Counted from the first letter of the stretch, positions 1 to 8,690 are shown. The stretch is DNA of 35,988 nucleotides from Flavobacteriaceae bacterium (GCA_013003555.1 JABDIV010000011.1:1-35988); one strand, 5' to 3'. Made by a program: numbers and translations. The notes: generated by a model not told the origin, from the letters alone.

Positions 1-836
1 ACATCCTCGAGGAAGTTGATCTTGAAAGCGCCGGCTTTACCGGAAATAAAATACTTCAACGGACGTATAATCTCATCGGTAAACTGCTTACACGCTTGAT
101 CCTGAAGACTGATTTACTCGCAGTGACGATGCATAAGTATGTACGTGTACTTAAAGAAAACTATGGTGCTAGCAATATAAAAATGATTCCGCATGGAACC
201 TTTGAACTTTCAGGGAAGCCCGATTATTCTTTGCCGGAAGGTCCAAAGAAGATCATGACCTTTGGTAAATTCGGGACCTACAAAAAAGTGGAAGCCATGA
301 TAGAGGCCGTCGAACTGGTTCGATCCCGGACCGGAATCGATCTTGAAATTGAGATTGCCGGTACCGATAACCCAAATGTTCCCGGGTATCTTGATTCGGT
401 AAAGGCCAAATATGCCCATGTTCCAAATTTGAATTTTACGGGTTATGTTGAAGAAGAAGATGTACCCGAACTCTTCAGCTCAAGCGCAGTAGTAGTTTTT
501 CCTTACACATCCACAACAGGAAGTTCTGGTGTGTTGCATCAGGCTGGTAGTTACGGGAAAGCTGTTGTCATGCCTGATTTAGGGGATTTATCACTGCTGG
601 TAAAAGACGAAGGCTACATCGGTGAGTTTTTCGATCCAAAAAGTGTGGATTCTATGTCGGAGGCTATTCAACGAATTGTTCAAGATGATGCATACCGTAT
701 TGAAATGGGCAAGGCAAACTATAAAGCGGCTATGGCATACCCCATGGAACTGGTAACAGATATGTACCTCGAGGCTTTTAAAGCTTTAAAAATTAAGAAT
801 AAAATTCATTCAATTGAATTAAGGCCTACTGATTAG
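1..836 (+). CDS. GT4-type glycosyltransferase, 5' end beyond window
   Basis: This is the C-terminal part of a retaining GT4 (glycosyl transferase group 1) enzyme that would transfer a sugar from a nucleotide donor, presumably in the cytoplasm during surface polysaccharide assembly. The frame is open from base 3 to the left edge with no stop, so the real start lies outside; a TTG at 96 is internal. Visible are the second Rossmann domain opening (KIMTFGKFGTYKKVE), the IEIAGTD strand, the NFTGYVEEEDVPELF segment and the VVVFPYTSTTGSSGVLHQAG donor-site loop. The usual EX7E motif is degenerate: a Thr and a Gln occupy the positions normally held by the two glutamates. The stop overlaps the convergent next gene by 11 bp. 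Family assignment is good; the substrate is unknown and reduced or altered activity is possible. Confidence 0.85.
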   Translation, partial: ILEEVDLESAGFTGNKILQRTYNLIGKLLTRLILKTDLLAVTMHKYVRVLKENYGASNIKMIPHGTFELSGKPDYSLPEGPKKIMTFGKFGTYKKVEAMIEAVELVRSRTGIDLEIEIAGTDNPNVPGYLDSVKAKYAHVPNLNFTGYVEEEDVPELFSSSAVVVFPYTSTTGSSGVLHQAGSYGKAVVMPDLGDLSLLVKDEGYIGEFFDPKSVDSMSEAIQRIVQDDAYRIEMGKANYKAAMAYPMELVTDMYLEAFKALKIKNKIHSIELRPTD

Positions 837-2352
837 TAGCTATGTATTCAAACGATTTTTTTGGTGATCCATTAAGGTCGATAAATCCGAATCGTTGTTG
901 AATACGTTTTCGCCAAGGAAGTCTCCCTACGACTTCCTTTGGTATTTTATTGAAGTCGTAAAGCGTCCATGACATGAACGGAATGGCATTCTTTTTAAAA
1001 ATGGTCTGCATGCTCTTATGATAATCGGCCTGATCGCTCTCATCGTCTCCAAATGGACGCCAAAACCCCTGGTAGCTCGAAAGACCATATTCTTCCAACA
1101 GTACTGCTTTATTTGGGTGCTCTTGCTTCATATCTGAATAGATTTCAGGTAATTTTTCAATATCACCGTAATAATGAAAGGAGATAAAATCTAATACGTC
1201 GCTTAAATTATTGGCGTGTTTATAATTAGCCCAGCCAATTGTTATTGGTTTTGATGGATCTAAATCATTTATTTTCTTGATAATTATCTTAAGCCAATTG
1301 ATAACATTGTCCTTCCCTCTTGATTCAAAATCTAAGTCGGGTTCATTTTTTATATCCCATGCCAAGATGGCCGGATGATCTTTCAAGGCCTCAACTATTC
1401 CTTCAGCATGTTTCAATGTTCTGGTCCAATCCAATACCGAATAATCACCATAAAAATCAAAAAGCGTTAAGATCACTTTTAAATTTTTTTCAGTCGCCTT
1501 GTCAAGCAACCTTTGCAACCGTTCCATTTTAATGTCATTGATTTCAGCCTTGCCAAAATCTTCATATTGAATGAAAACCCTGATGGTATTCAAACCGGCA
1601 TTCTTAATAATATCAAAATCGGCGGAAATAATTTCAGTATCAAATGCATGACCGAAAGTATCCCAAGGAGACGCCTGTGGGTAGTAGTTAATCCCTTTTA
1701 TATTCTCGATTAATTCAGATGAATCGATTGCGTGAGTCACCGCTGGTTCTTCAGAATCCTCAATCAGCATCATGTGCCTGATCCTCCAAAATCCGTCCTC
1801 CAATAACATGATAATTCGATAGGTTCCGATGTAGTGAGACTGGGATATTAAATCTTCATTTTTAAAAACCCGCTGAAATTCTTTTACCCTACGATCTGTA
1901 AAAACTGCCAAATGACCATCGGTACTCAGAAAATCGAATTTCAAATCATGGGAAGTTGTTGTGGCTTCAATTTTAACACCGGTTTCCCGATTATTTTCAA
2001 TTAGTGCGATGAGATCACTTTTGGCCTTATCTGTATAATAATCACCGAAGATGTCAACGGAATTGGAAAGAAGAGACAAATGCCTGGTATACCATGCGTT
2101 TAGATAATCCCGTTCAATATTACCAAGGGATTGATTATCGATTCTTTTACCCGATTGATTGCTTAAATCCCATGATACTGACGGGGTGTATTCTACCATC
2201 CGGGCAATGTTTGCATGCAACATTTGACTTCGGTCTGCCCCTGAATTTAAGTAACTTACAAGAGATCCTATCCCAAAAATAATTGCAATATTAACCGTTA
2301 CAAAGAAAATTGCACTGATTGAAATTAATAGGATTCGGTTGGTGCTTATCAT
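826..2352 (-). CDS. Membrane-anchored clan GH-A (GH5-like) glycoside hydrolase
   Basis: A 508-aa protein anchored by one N-terminal hydrophobic helix (about residues 7-30) with the rest probably periplasmic. Residues about 80-200 resemble an NTF2-like fold ending in the typical DGFWRIRHMMLIED strand. Residues about 215-505 form a TIM-barrel of the GH5/GH2 type: the acid/base is E337 in WDIKNEPDL and the likely nucleophile is E421 in VLLEEYGLSS. Family knowledge suggests hydrolysis of beta-mannan or beta-glucan-like chains. Its start overlaps the stop of the upstream gene by 4 bp (ATGA), so it is translationally coupled to an Ig-like protein and a large polytopic membrane protein. I infer a role in trimming or releasing an exported polysaccharide. 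The exact GH family is not certain. Confidence 0.8.
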   Translation of the reverse strand: MISTNRILLISISAIFFVTVNIAIIFGIGSLVSYLNSGADRSQMLHANIARMVEYTPSVSWDLSNQSGKRIDNQSLGNIERDYLNAWYTRHLSLLSNSVDIFGDYYTDKAKSDLIALIENNRETGVKIEATTTSHDLKFDFLSTDGHLAVFTDRRVKEFQRVFKNEDLISQSHYIGTYRIIMLLEDGFWRIRHMMLIEDSEEPAVTHAIDSSELIENIKGINYYPQASPWDTFGHAFDTEIISADFDIIKNAGLNTIRVFIQYEDFGKAEINDIKMERLQRLLDKATEKNLKVILTLFDFYGDYSVLDWTRTLKHAEGIVEALKDHPAILAWDIKNEPDLDFESRGKDNVINWLKIIIKKINDLDPSKPITIGWANYKHANNLSDVLDFISFHYYGDIEKLPEIYSDMKQEHPNKAVLLEEYGLSSYQGFWRPFGDDESDQADYHKSMQTIFKKNAIPFMSWTLYDFNKIPKEVVGRLPWRKRIQQRFGFIDLNGSPKKSFEYIATNQ

Positions 2353-3569
2353 AAGTTAATGGTTTTGAGTTCTTTTATTAAGCCTCCCGCTTCGATTTTG
2401 ATTGTGTATTTACCTTCCGGAATATCAAGATCGTTTAACATGAATTTTGTGCGTCCGTTAATCGTTTGTTCAGAAATGGTTTTGATCAAGGTGTCGTTTT
2501 GATAAATTTTAAGCTTTACACGGAAGCCGTCAGGAATCCATTGCCCTAGGAAGCTAAGAATAGGTCCGGCAACAATTTCCTTTGTATTTTCATGGAAGGT
2601 GACAGGAATATCAAAAACGGCCTGTTCGTATTCAAGTTGTACCGTATTGCTTTTCGCCAGTCCGGGAATCACAGCTTCAACCAAATAGCTGTCATTTGAT
2701 TCAGGATGTAATAGCGGTGCAATCGCGATGCCATCAATAGTGGTAGCCTGGGAAATCATTTTATTACCTGATTTGGTGAGAATTCTAAATTCAACAAGGG
2801 TGCCATCTGTAATTATATTCTGAAAAGCATCGGTGATTATTGACGTCTGTACCCTGGTAATTTGATTACCGTCGGCATAGTTATGGGGGCGATTAAAATC
2901 AATAGTAAAATCAATTGGCAGCCCTGGATTTATATTTAATATAATTTCTTTGCTGGAAGCATTTGTTCCTTCGACCGAATAAATGGACCGGCCGGCCAAT
3001 TCAGGCGAGAAAATTCGTTTAAACGCAATGCCGTTCGATACCCTTAACGTATCGATTTCAGTATCATTACCGATTTGTCCATACAAGGTCACGATGCTTG
3101 TATCGGGTACAGGATTGTTGTACAAGTCGAGTGGAATGGTAACGATCATTGCGTCGTCCTCACCTCCTGCAACAATATCAGGCGGACCGGCATACACCTC
3201 GATGGAATTTATTTCCTGATCTGCAATAATTGTTAATTTACCCGACTTCAAACTGCTTTGGCCATCCTTAAGCTGCCAGCTTATCGTACCGGCCTTTTTA
3301 ACGAGAAAATCTGATAAAATGAATTCGAGGGACTCCTTTTTTTCCGACGGTAATAGGACCGTTGTTCCGTAGCTTGATCTGCAAATTAGCGACGGGCTTT
3401 CAAGTTCAACGGCCTTAAATTCTATTCGTATGGCATCACCAACGCGATAAACTGTCTGATCACTTATGAGATCGACGTTCAATATGTTAGAAGGGTTCTG
3501 ATGAATTCCGAACAAACCTAATATCAAAGGAATTACAAGGACAAATATTTTGATGCTTAGTTGCTTCAT
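2349..3569 (-). CDS. Exported protein with bacterial Ig-like (invasin/Big-type) repeats
   Basis: A 406-aa protein with an N-terminal hydrophobic segment (about residues 5-23) that is a signal peptide or anchor. No lipobox cysteine is seen. The remainder is beta-rich: an N-terminal sandwich (about 30-115), two invasin-like repeats (about 120-215 and 218-315, with DLYNNPVPDTSIVTLYG and DAFQNIITDGTLVEFRI matching the 'D..GNP..G..V.F' pattern), and a C-terminal sandwich ending in GKYTIKIEAGG. No catalytic motif is visible. It overlaps both neighbours by 4 bp, so it is the middle member of a coupled three-gene operon. I infer a periplasmic scaffold or polysaccharide-binding partner for the membrane protein and hydrolase on either side. 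Function is not known. Confidence 0.75.
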   Translation of the reverse strand: MKQLSIKIFVLVIPLILGLFGIHQNPSNILNVDLISDQTVYRVGDAIRIEFKAVELESPSLICRSSYGTTVLLPSEKKESLEFILSDFLVKKAGTISWQLKDGQSSLKSGKLTIIADQEINSIEVYAGPPDIVAGGEDDAMIVTIPLDLYNNPVPDTSIVTLYGQIGNDTEIDTLRVSNGIAFKRIFSPELAGRSIYSVEGTNASSKEIILNINPGLPIDFTIDFNRPHNYADGNQITRVQTSIITDAFQNIITDGTLVEFRILTKSGNKMISQATTIDGIAIAPLLHPESNDSYLVEAVIPGLAKSNTVQLEYEQAVFDIPVTFHENTKEIVAGPILSFLGQWIPDGFRVKLKIYQNDTLIKTISEQTINGRTKFMLNDLDIPEGKYTIKIEAGGLIKELKTINL

Positions 3570-6500
3570 TTTGGATTGCCGATATAGTTATTTGTTTGTA
3601 ATTTTATATAACTAAAATCGGTCCTGTTAACCGGTTTTAATAATTTAAGGTCATCTATTGGAATTCTTCTTTCCCTGGTTTTGGATTCAATTTCGCTATT
3701 TTGTTCACCGTTGATATAACTTGTGCTGAGATCGCTTAAGATGACCTTAAGCCCATCAAGATTTTTTAATTCGATGTCAAAATTTTGCTTTCTCTGTTGC
3801 CTTATCCCTTCATCGATAAAGTGATGATCGACCCATACGATTTCATCAGAATCATTGTAGTACGAAACCAGCAATTGTGAAATTGTGACCTGGGACAGAC
3901 CGAAATTGACCAGCGTTCCCGAAATGGACTGATTGTTCAGATTCATCTCATAAATTCCAACCTCATTGTATAGTTCTTTTCCTGAAACATTTGATTCGCA
4001 ATGCAGATCGAACTTTTCAGGTAGATCGGAAAGCTCGACTGGAGTAAAACGATCAGGATCGTAAGTTTTAGGAACCGATTCATCAAGCGATTGCCAGGCT
4101 ATTCCCTCGAAATCAATTCTGAAGGCCGTGACCTCTTTTGGCAACAGCTTGTGTTTCATGTGAAATTTTGAATTATAACTGGCGAGTGATTCATTTTCAG
4201 AGTTGTACAAGGTTGATTTTATTATGACATCTGCCGGCACATTGTCGATATTCTGTATCTCACCGATTACCGCATAACTGTCATTAAATTTTACCAATCG
4301 AGCTGATAATATTTCAACAAGGGGTTGCCGTAGAATATCCTCGTGATGCGATTGTTCGGTTGTAACCCGGCGTCGTCCATGATTGTAATATTTAGTTAAA
4401 TTTCCGGCCATCAATTGGTCTGGCGGGAGATCCAGATCTTGCTTTTCAGGCACAAGAAACCATTTATTCTTTCGTTTGATAACCGTTTTTATTTCCGATC
4501 GATATATTTGTTCAAGAGGGGATATCCAGCTGCCGTTAACCGATACAATGGCGGCAGAATCATTGATTGATTTAATTGTTGTAGTGATAGAATCCAATTT
4601 GGCGTAGGAACTCAATAAGCCGTCGCCAACCGACATTTCCAGCATAAATTGATCGAGGCTTTTACCGCTCTCCGGATCAAGCAATTTATGCGCTTTTTCA
4701 AATTCTTTGAAGTCTAAAGCATCATAATAAGCCAGGATAGCATTCTCAGGAGATTGATGGGCATCATACCGGATGTATAATTGCCATATGCCCCACGATG
4801 TCATGACCATTAATGCTATAAACCAGGCGTGAGAGATATTAACCAGAGTTTTAGGAAACCGGGTTAATTTTAGATCATGACGAAAATAATCCGGCCGTTT
4901 AATTGCTGGCAATTTTAATAGACGGATAAAGATCATCTGAATGTTTAAAATAAATGCCAGAATTACCGTTGCAAAAGGGATGATCCCCCAAATAACCGAT
5001 TGGTATCTCGGAAACTGATCCCTCGGAAGAATTTTACTCAGGGGTGGAACATTGATTTTTTCCCATACCTGTATCCCGTTTTCCAATCTTTGCAGTCGTT
5101 GCCACCCGCAATAGAATAATATCGGATCATAAAACTTATCGTTTGCAAAAATATACTTCAGGTTATATTTCTCTGGTACAGTCAGAAATTGTTGTAGGGA
5201 TCCTATTCCTTCAATTCCTTTGAATTTCGAATTTTCCAATCGCTCGATTGCGCGGGTGGTTAGTTCAGGAAGCCGGCGAGCCGAATGATAATTGCCATCC
5301 ACGGTCAGTGCATTGGTTTGAGCAGAAAGCCATGCCATTTGATCTCCAAATCCCAAAGTCAGATACCGCCATTTGTAGTGTTCATCCTGATTCAGAAAAT
5401 TGACGATGGGAAGCATTTCAATTTTTTTTGGTTGGGCGGGTCTGAAATACCCCAGGCTCATTGTAAAAATGGTCATAAATAAAAACAGACCTGCCAGTAG
5501 CCATCCGGATATGCGATGAAAAACCGGACCAAATCTATTCTGAAGGATTTGTTTCAGGTCGCCTTGAACAAATCGGTAAGTGAACTCCCCTAACATGGGA
5601 AGTGCCATGATCGAAGCCCATAGTGTAAATCGATCTAATGTAAGGATGTTAAAAGCATTTTCCCCAAGCATTAACCGAGGAATTGGTGTAGTTCCTCCCG
5701 TTCCGAGTAGAGTAAGCAAACTAAAAGAGAACCCGAAAAATAAAAATCGTCGGCTGTAATACCGGTAAAATATAAAGGGTAATAAAATCAATAATATGCC
5801 CCAGGGTATTAGGAAAAAAACAAGACCAGACGAGGTAATCTCTATAAAATTATCCCGGGATCCGTGAGGAATTGGCACCTGGGTTATGGGATTGTTTTTT
5901 GTATTAATCCAATACGGAAGAATACAGGTAATAATCAGAACCAAGGATAATAGGCCAAACCCGACAATCCGCTTAAACAGTTTGAAGAAAGCCCTTAAAA
6001 AAAGCCTAAATGTTACCTTATCGGAGTCTTTTTGATCATCTTTTGCCCGATCCATAATTACCATACCGATCAACGGGAATATGAAAAATACCATTCCAAA
6101 AATGGGGGTCACGTGATGGGATGTAACGGTAACAGCAATCAATGACAATGATGTAATCAGATATCGCCATTTACCATTGTACAACCACAGGTAAATTTCA
6201 GGTAAGGCATGGAGCAGCACCGATATTCCAATTATACTTGGAAGTTGCCCGAATAAATGTAAAGTCTCCACAAATGATGAGGAAAAAACGCATAATAGGG
6301 CGGCATAACCCGCGATGTTGCGATTTGATGTCATCAAAAGTGAAAAACGGTATACGCCGGTAATAAATAAGACGACAGCTGTTAATGCTACCGTATACAA
6401 ACCAAACTTCAACCCACCTATATAGGACAACAGAGCAATACTCTGATGAACTAAAGGCGGATAACTCATAACTGTAAACCCCGTATACCATTTAAAGTTC

Positions 6501-6652
6501 CAGGGTTCAAACCAATTTTCAGCATAATGATTTCCAAAGAATAAATGAATAAGGGCATCGTAAGTTGATTCCAGGGTGAAAAAAATTGATGACCCATGGA
6601 ATGCAATTCCCAGAAGTAATGCACTTATCAGATATTTATTGGTGGTGTTCAC
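3566..6652 (-). CDS. Large polytopic membrane protein, PTPS-related/GT-C-like, with periplasmic C-terminal domains
   Basis: A 1028-aa protein. Residues 1 to about 420 hold roughly ten to twelve membrane helices, and two more lie near 570-590 and 615-640. The first periplasmic loop has ESTYDALIHLFFGNHYAENW and FTVMSYPPLVHQ, an acidic-residue loop reminiscent of GT-C glycosyltransferases and of the '6-pyruvoyl-tetrahydropterin synthase related' membrane family. After the last helix there is an NTF2-like domain (about 645-745, NAILAYYDALDFKEFEKAHK) and then two FxLYD-like beta domains (about 775-860 and 890-985). It is the first gene of an ATGA-coupled trio. I infer a lipid-linked sugar transferase or polymerase for surface glycan; the family is only loosely characterised, so the activity is a hypothesis. 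Confidence 0.7.
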   Translation of the reverse strand: MNTTNKYLISALLLGIAFHGSSIFFTLESTYDALIHLFFGNHYAENWFEPWNFKWYTGFTVMSYPPLVHQSIALLSYIGGLKFGLYTVALTAVVLFITGVYRFSLLMTSNRNIAGYAALLCVFSSSFVETLHLFGQLPSIIGISVLLHALPEIYLWLYNGKWRYLITSLSLIAVTVTSHHVTPIFGMVFFIFPLIGMVIMDRAKDDQKDSDKVTFRLFLRAFFKLFKRIVGFGLLSLVLIITCILPYWINTKNNPITQVPIPHGSRDNFIEITSSGLVFFLIPWGILLILLPFIFYRYYSRRFLFFGFSFSLLTLLGTGGTTPIPRLMLGENAFNILTLDRFTLWASIMALPMLGEFTYRFVQGDLKQILQNRFGPVFHRISGWLLAGLFLFMTIFTMSLGYFRPAQPKKIEMLPIVNFLNQDEHYKWRYLTLGFGDQMAWLSAQTNALTVDGNYHSARRLPELTTRAIERLENSKFKGIEGIGSLQQFLTVPEKYNLKYIFANDKFYDPILFYCGWQRLQRLENGIQVWEKINVPPLSKILPRDQFPRYQSVIWGIIPFATVILAFILNIQMIFIRLLKLPAIKRPDYFRHDLKLTRFPKTLVNISHAWFIALMVMTSWGIWQLYIRYDAHQSPENAILAYYDALDFKEFEKAHKLLDPESGKSLDQFMLEMSVGDGLLSSYAKLDSITTTIKSINDSAAIVSVNGSWISPLEQIYRSEIKTVIKRKNKWFLVPEKQDLDLPPDQLMAGNLTKYYNHGRRRVTTEQSHHEDILRQPLVEILSARLVKFNDSYAVIGEIQNIDNVPADVIIKSTLYNSENESLASYNSKFHMKHKLLPKEVTAFRIDFEGIAWQSLDESVPKTYDPDRFTPVELSDLPEKFDLHCESNVSGKELYNEVGIYEMNLNNQSISGTLVNFGLSQVTISQLLVSYYNDSDEIVWVDHHFIDEGIRQQRKQNFDIELKNLDGLKVILSDLSTSYINGEQNSEIESKTRERRIPIDDLKLLKPVNRTDFSYIKLQTNNYIGNPK

Positions 6653-6789
6653 TATACCGTTCTAATATGAGGCTAAAGATAAATAAAAAGCTACCTAACG
6701 ATTCATTTTATCAACTTATGAAAAGTTCCATTGGTCGACACAAAGTGTATCATTCATCTAAATATAAATTAATCAGAGAATGATTAAGA

Positions 6790-6797
6790 TACTTTTG
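6790..6797 (+). promoter_or_regulatory. Candidate -7 promoter element (TAnnTTTG)
   Basis: TACTTTTG matches the Bacteroidota primary-sigma -7 consensus TAnnTTTG and lies 23 bp before the start codon of the response-regulator/GT2 gene. No clear TTTG -33 element is seen at the expected distance, so this is a moderate call. Confidence 0.4.
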
Positions 6798-6820
6798 ACA
6801 TGAATTAAAAAAACAGAATC

Positions 6821-8023
6821 ATGAAAATTTTAGCTATTGACGATCAACAATTGGTCCTTTTACCAATCCAAAAGCGTCTTAATGAAATAGGATACGATGT
6901 TCAAATAGAAACAGACCCTATCAAAGGCTTAAAATCGTATGAAAATGAGCGACCAGATCTTTTGATAATCGATATCAATATGCCTGGAACGTCTGGAATC
7001 GAAATAATTAAAAGCATTCGCAAGAAAGATGAGGAAACACCAATAATGGTGCTTTCAGGAAATACGGAGGACAAAATAATTCTTGAAGTATTTGATCTTG
7101 GGGTGAATGACTATATGAAAAAACCACTCAGCCTAAATGAGGTTTGTGCACGTGTTAAAAGAATGCTTGGGAACCCTGCTTCGAATTCGGCCGAATCGTT
7201 ATCAGACAATATGATGATTCAACACAGATGTGTCGGTGTTGTTATCCCTTGCTATAATGAGGAAGACCGGTTGTTAAGTGAAACGTTTATCGATTTCGTT
7301 AATTCCAATTCAGGATATCATCTGTGCTTTGTTAACGATGGTAGTACCGACAATACTCTTGAGGTATTAAACAAATTAAAATTAGGACGAGAAGATTATA
7401 TCTCCGTTTATAACTGTGAGAAAAATGGTGGAAAAGCTGAAGCAGTTCGTCAAGGCATGCTTCATTTGCACGATCAGAAGGATCTTGATTACATAGGATT
7501 CCTCGATGCCGATCTTTCCACTGATTTTTCAGATTTCGAGGAATTGGTTAAAACTATTGAGCAGTCCGATTTCAAGATTGTGAGCGGATCGCGCATTTCA
7601 AGAATGGGGGCTGATATTACCAAAGAATCCGCCAGAAAAATTATCAGCAAAACCATAAACCTAATGATCTGTACTATTCTTTCGATGGATTTCAAGGATA
7701 CGCAATGCGGAGCTAAAATCTTTAGAAGAGATAGTGTAAAAGATTTGTTCACCTTACCGTTTATCACAAAATGGCTTTTTGATGTTGAGATTTTCATGCG
7801 GGTAAAAAATGATCTGGGAACAGAAAAAGCAAAGGCCAGTATATGCGAAAGACCCTTAAATAGATGGATACATGCCGACGGATCGAAATTATCGTTTAAA
7901 GACTCTCTTAAAATCGGACTCCAAATCTTCAGAATTGCATGGGATTATAGAATTAAACCCATGTTTCAAAAAGAAGATTTAAGCTATCAGAATCAGGTTT
8001 CATTGAAGTCTTTCGAAAACTAA
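6821..8023 (+). CDS. Response regulator receiver domain fused to GT2 glycosyltransferase
   Basis: A 400-aa soluble fusion. Residues 1-118 are a complete REC domain: acidic pair D7/D8, phospho-acceptor D51 in LLIIDINMPG, the conserved Ser at S79 and K101 in the MKKP motif. Residues about 137-385 are a GT2/dolichol-phosphate-mannose-synthase-like domain with VVIPCYNEEDRL, FVNDGSTDNT, KNGGKAEAVRQG, the metal-binding D229-A-D231 (FLDADLST) and QCGAKIFRRD. There are no membrane helices after the catalytic domain. The architecture implies that phosphorylation by an unseen histidine kinase adjusts sugar transfer directly rather than transcription. It is followed after 14 bp by a degenerate GT2 paralogue. 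REC and GT2 assignments are firm; the allosteric coupling is inference. Confidence 0.9.
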   Translation: MKILAIDDQQLVLLPIQKRLNEIGYDVQIETDPIKGLKSYENERPDLLIIDINMPGTSGIEIIKSIRKKDEETPIMVLSGNTEDKIILEVFDLGVNDYMKKPLSLNEVCARVKRMLGNPASNSAESLSDNMMIQHRCVGVVIPCYNEEDRLLSETFIDFVNSNSGYHLCFVNDGSTDNTLEVLNKLKLGREDYISVYNCEKNGGKAEAVRQGMLHLHDQKDLDYIGFLDADLSTDFSDFEELVKTIEQSDFKIVSGSRISRMGADITKESARKIISKTINLMICTILSMDFKDTQCGAKIFRRDSVKDLFTLPFITKWLFDVEIFMRVKNDLGTEKAKASICERPLNRWIHADGSKLSFKDSLKIGLQIFRIAWDYRIKPMFQKEDLSYQNQVSLKSFEN

Positions 8024-8037
8024 TAAATCAATAAAGG

Positions 8038-8481
8038 ATGACCTACGGAGTAGTTGTCGTTTTTCTTAATCATGAAAAACGACTAAAAACAAGCATATTG
8101 AGAGAAATTTTAAGCGTTCATGATGATATGCAATTATGTTTGGTTAATAATGGCAGTCATGATCAAACCCTTGAAAAACTGAATCAATTTAAATTTGAAA
8201 ATCGCGAACGTGCAAACGTTCTCGATATGAAAAAAACAAAGAATCACAAAACCGCCTTTAAGGCTGGAATACGTTTTTTCACAAATACATTCAACCTGAT
8301 TCGAATTGGTTACATTGCCTTTGAAGATATAGAGAACTTCTCTCTGTTCGTTCATAATCTACAAAATGATTTTATTCGAGATAAAGATTTAATTATTGAA
8401 AGAGATAGTGAAACAAATAAATATAATCACGGACGGGAACTGTTGCGAAACACCTTTAACTTAAATCTCTTTATAAAATGA
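8038..8481 (+). CDS. Truncated, probably non-catalytic GT2 paralogue
   Basis: A 147-aa protein that aligns by eye along the GT2 half of the preceding gene: VVVVFLNHEKRL against VVIPCYNEEDRL, LCLVNNGSHDQTLEKLNQFK against LCFVNDGSTDNTLEVLNKLK, and KNHKTAFKAGIRFF against KNGGKAEAVRQGML. The key acidic residues are lost: NDG becomes NNG, and the DADLST metal site becomes FEDIENF. The protein stops where the acceptor half of a GT2 would begin. The reading frame is intact with its own ATG, and the gene sits 14 bp downstream in the same operon. It could be a regulatory or dimerising partner of the REC-GT2 enzyme, or a decaying duplicate. Confidence 0.65.
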   Translation: MTYGVVVVFLNHEKRLKTSILREILSVHDDMQLCLVNNGSHDQTLEKLNQFKFENRERANVLDMKKTKNHKTAFKAGIRFFTNTFNLIRIGYIAFEDIENFSLFVHNLQNDFIRDKDLIIERDSETNKYNHGRELLRNTFNLNLFIK

Positions 8482-8490
8482 AGTATTAAA

Positions 8491-8513
8491 TAAATCAATT
8501 ATCCCTTGATTTA
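8491..8513. other. Stem-loop after the GT2 pair
   Basis: A perfect 8-bp inverted repeat (TAAATCAA / TTGATTTA) with a 7-base loop lies 10 bp after the stop of the small GT2-like gene. It has no following T-run on the plus strand and stands just before the stronger hairpin at 8523-8544. It may help protect or end the mRNA. Confidence 0.35.
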
Positions 8514-8522
8514 ATAAAGAAA

Positions 8523-8552
8523 CTACTCCGATTTATTGGAGTGGTTTTTTTT
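8523..8552 (+). terminator. Rho-independent terminator of the REC-GT2 operon
   Basis: A stem of CTACTCC (8523-8529) with GGAGTGG (8538-8544), one G-U pair included, and an 8-base loop is followed by eight T residues on the plus strand. On the minus strand the same bases include the stop codon (8523-8525) and last codons of the small membrane protein gene, so the two convergent units share this element. Confidence 0.75.
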
Positions 8553-8675
8553 ATTCCAGAAATCGAGTCCGATCGGAATCAAAAGAAACAATAACAAATA
8601 CCGCCCCGTTAACAGTCCGTATAAGGATATGATAATTCCTGCTAATATTAAAATTTGAACGTAATTCTTCTTCAT
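8523..8675 (-). CDS. Small 50-aa membrane protein
   Basis: This reading frame is below usual length cut-offs but looks real. It encodes 50 residues: a basic start (MKKNYVQ), a first hydrophobic helix (ILILAGIIISLYGLL), a short TGR turn, a second hydrophobic stretch (YLLLFLLIPIGLDFW) and a hydrophilic tail rich in Lys, Asn and Ser. That is the composition expected of a two-helix hairpin in the inner membrane. A TAnnTTTG element lies 16 bp before the ATG. The stop codon sits inside the hairpin that terminates the convergent REC-GT2 operon. It is divergent from the hydroxyproline operon, 58 bp away. Small proteins of this kind are common in Flavobacteriia; the function is unknown. Confidence 0.65.
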   Translation of the reverse strand: MKKNYVQILILAGIIISLYGLLTGRYLLLFLLIPIGLDFWNKKNHSNKSE

Positions 8676-8690
8676 ATTGTTATAAAATCC

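Noticed and set aside
96..98. TTG at 96 as the start of the GT4 gene
   Set aside because: The same frame continues open to base 3 with coherent protein sequence, so the gene begins outside the window.
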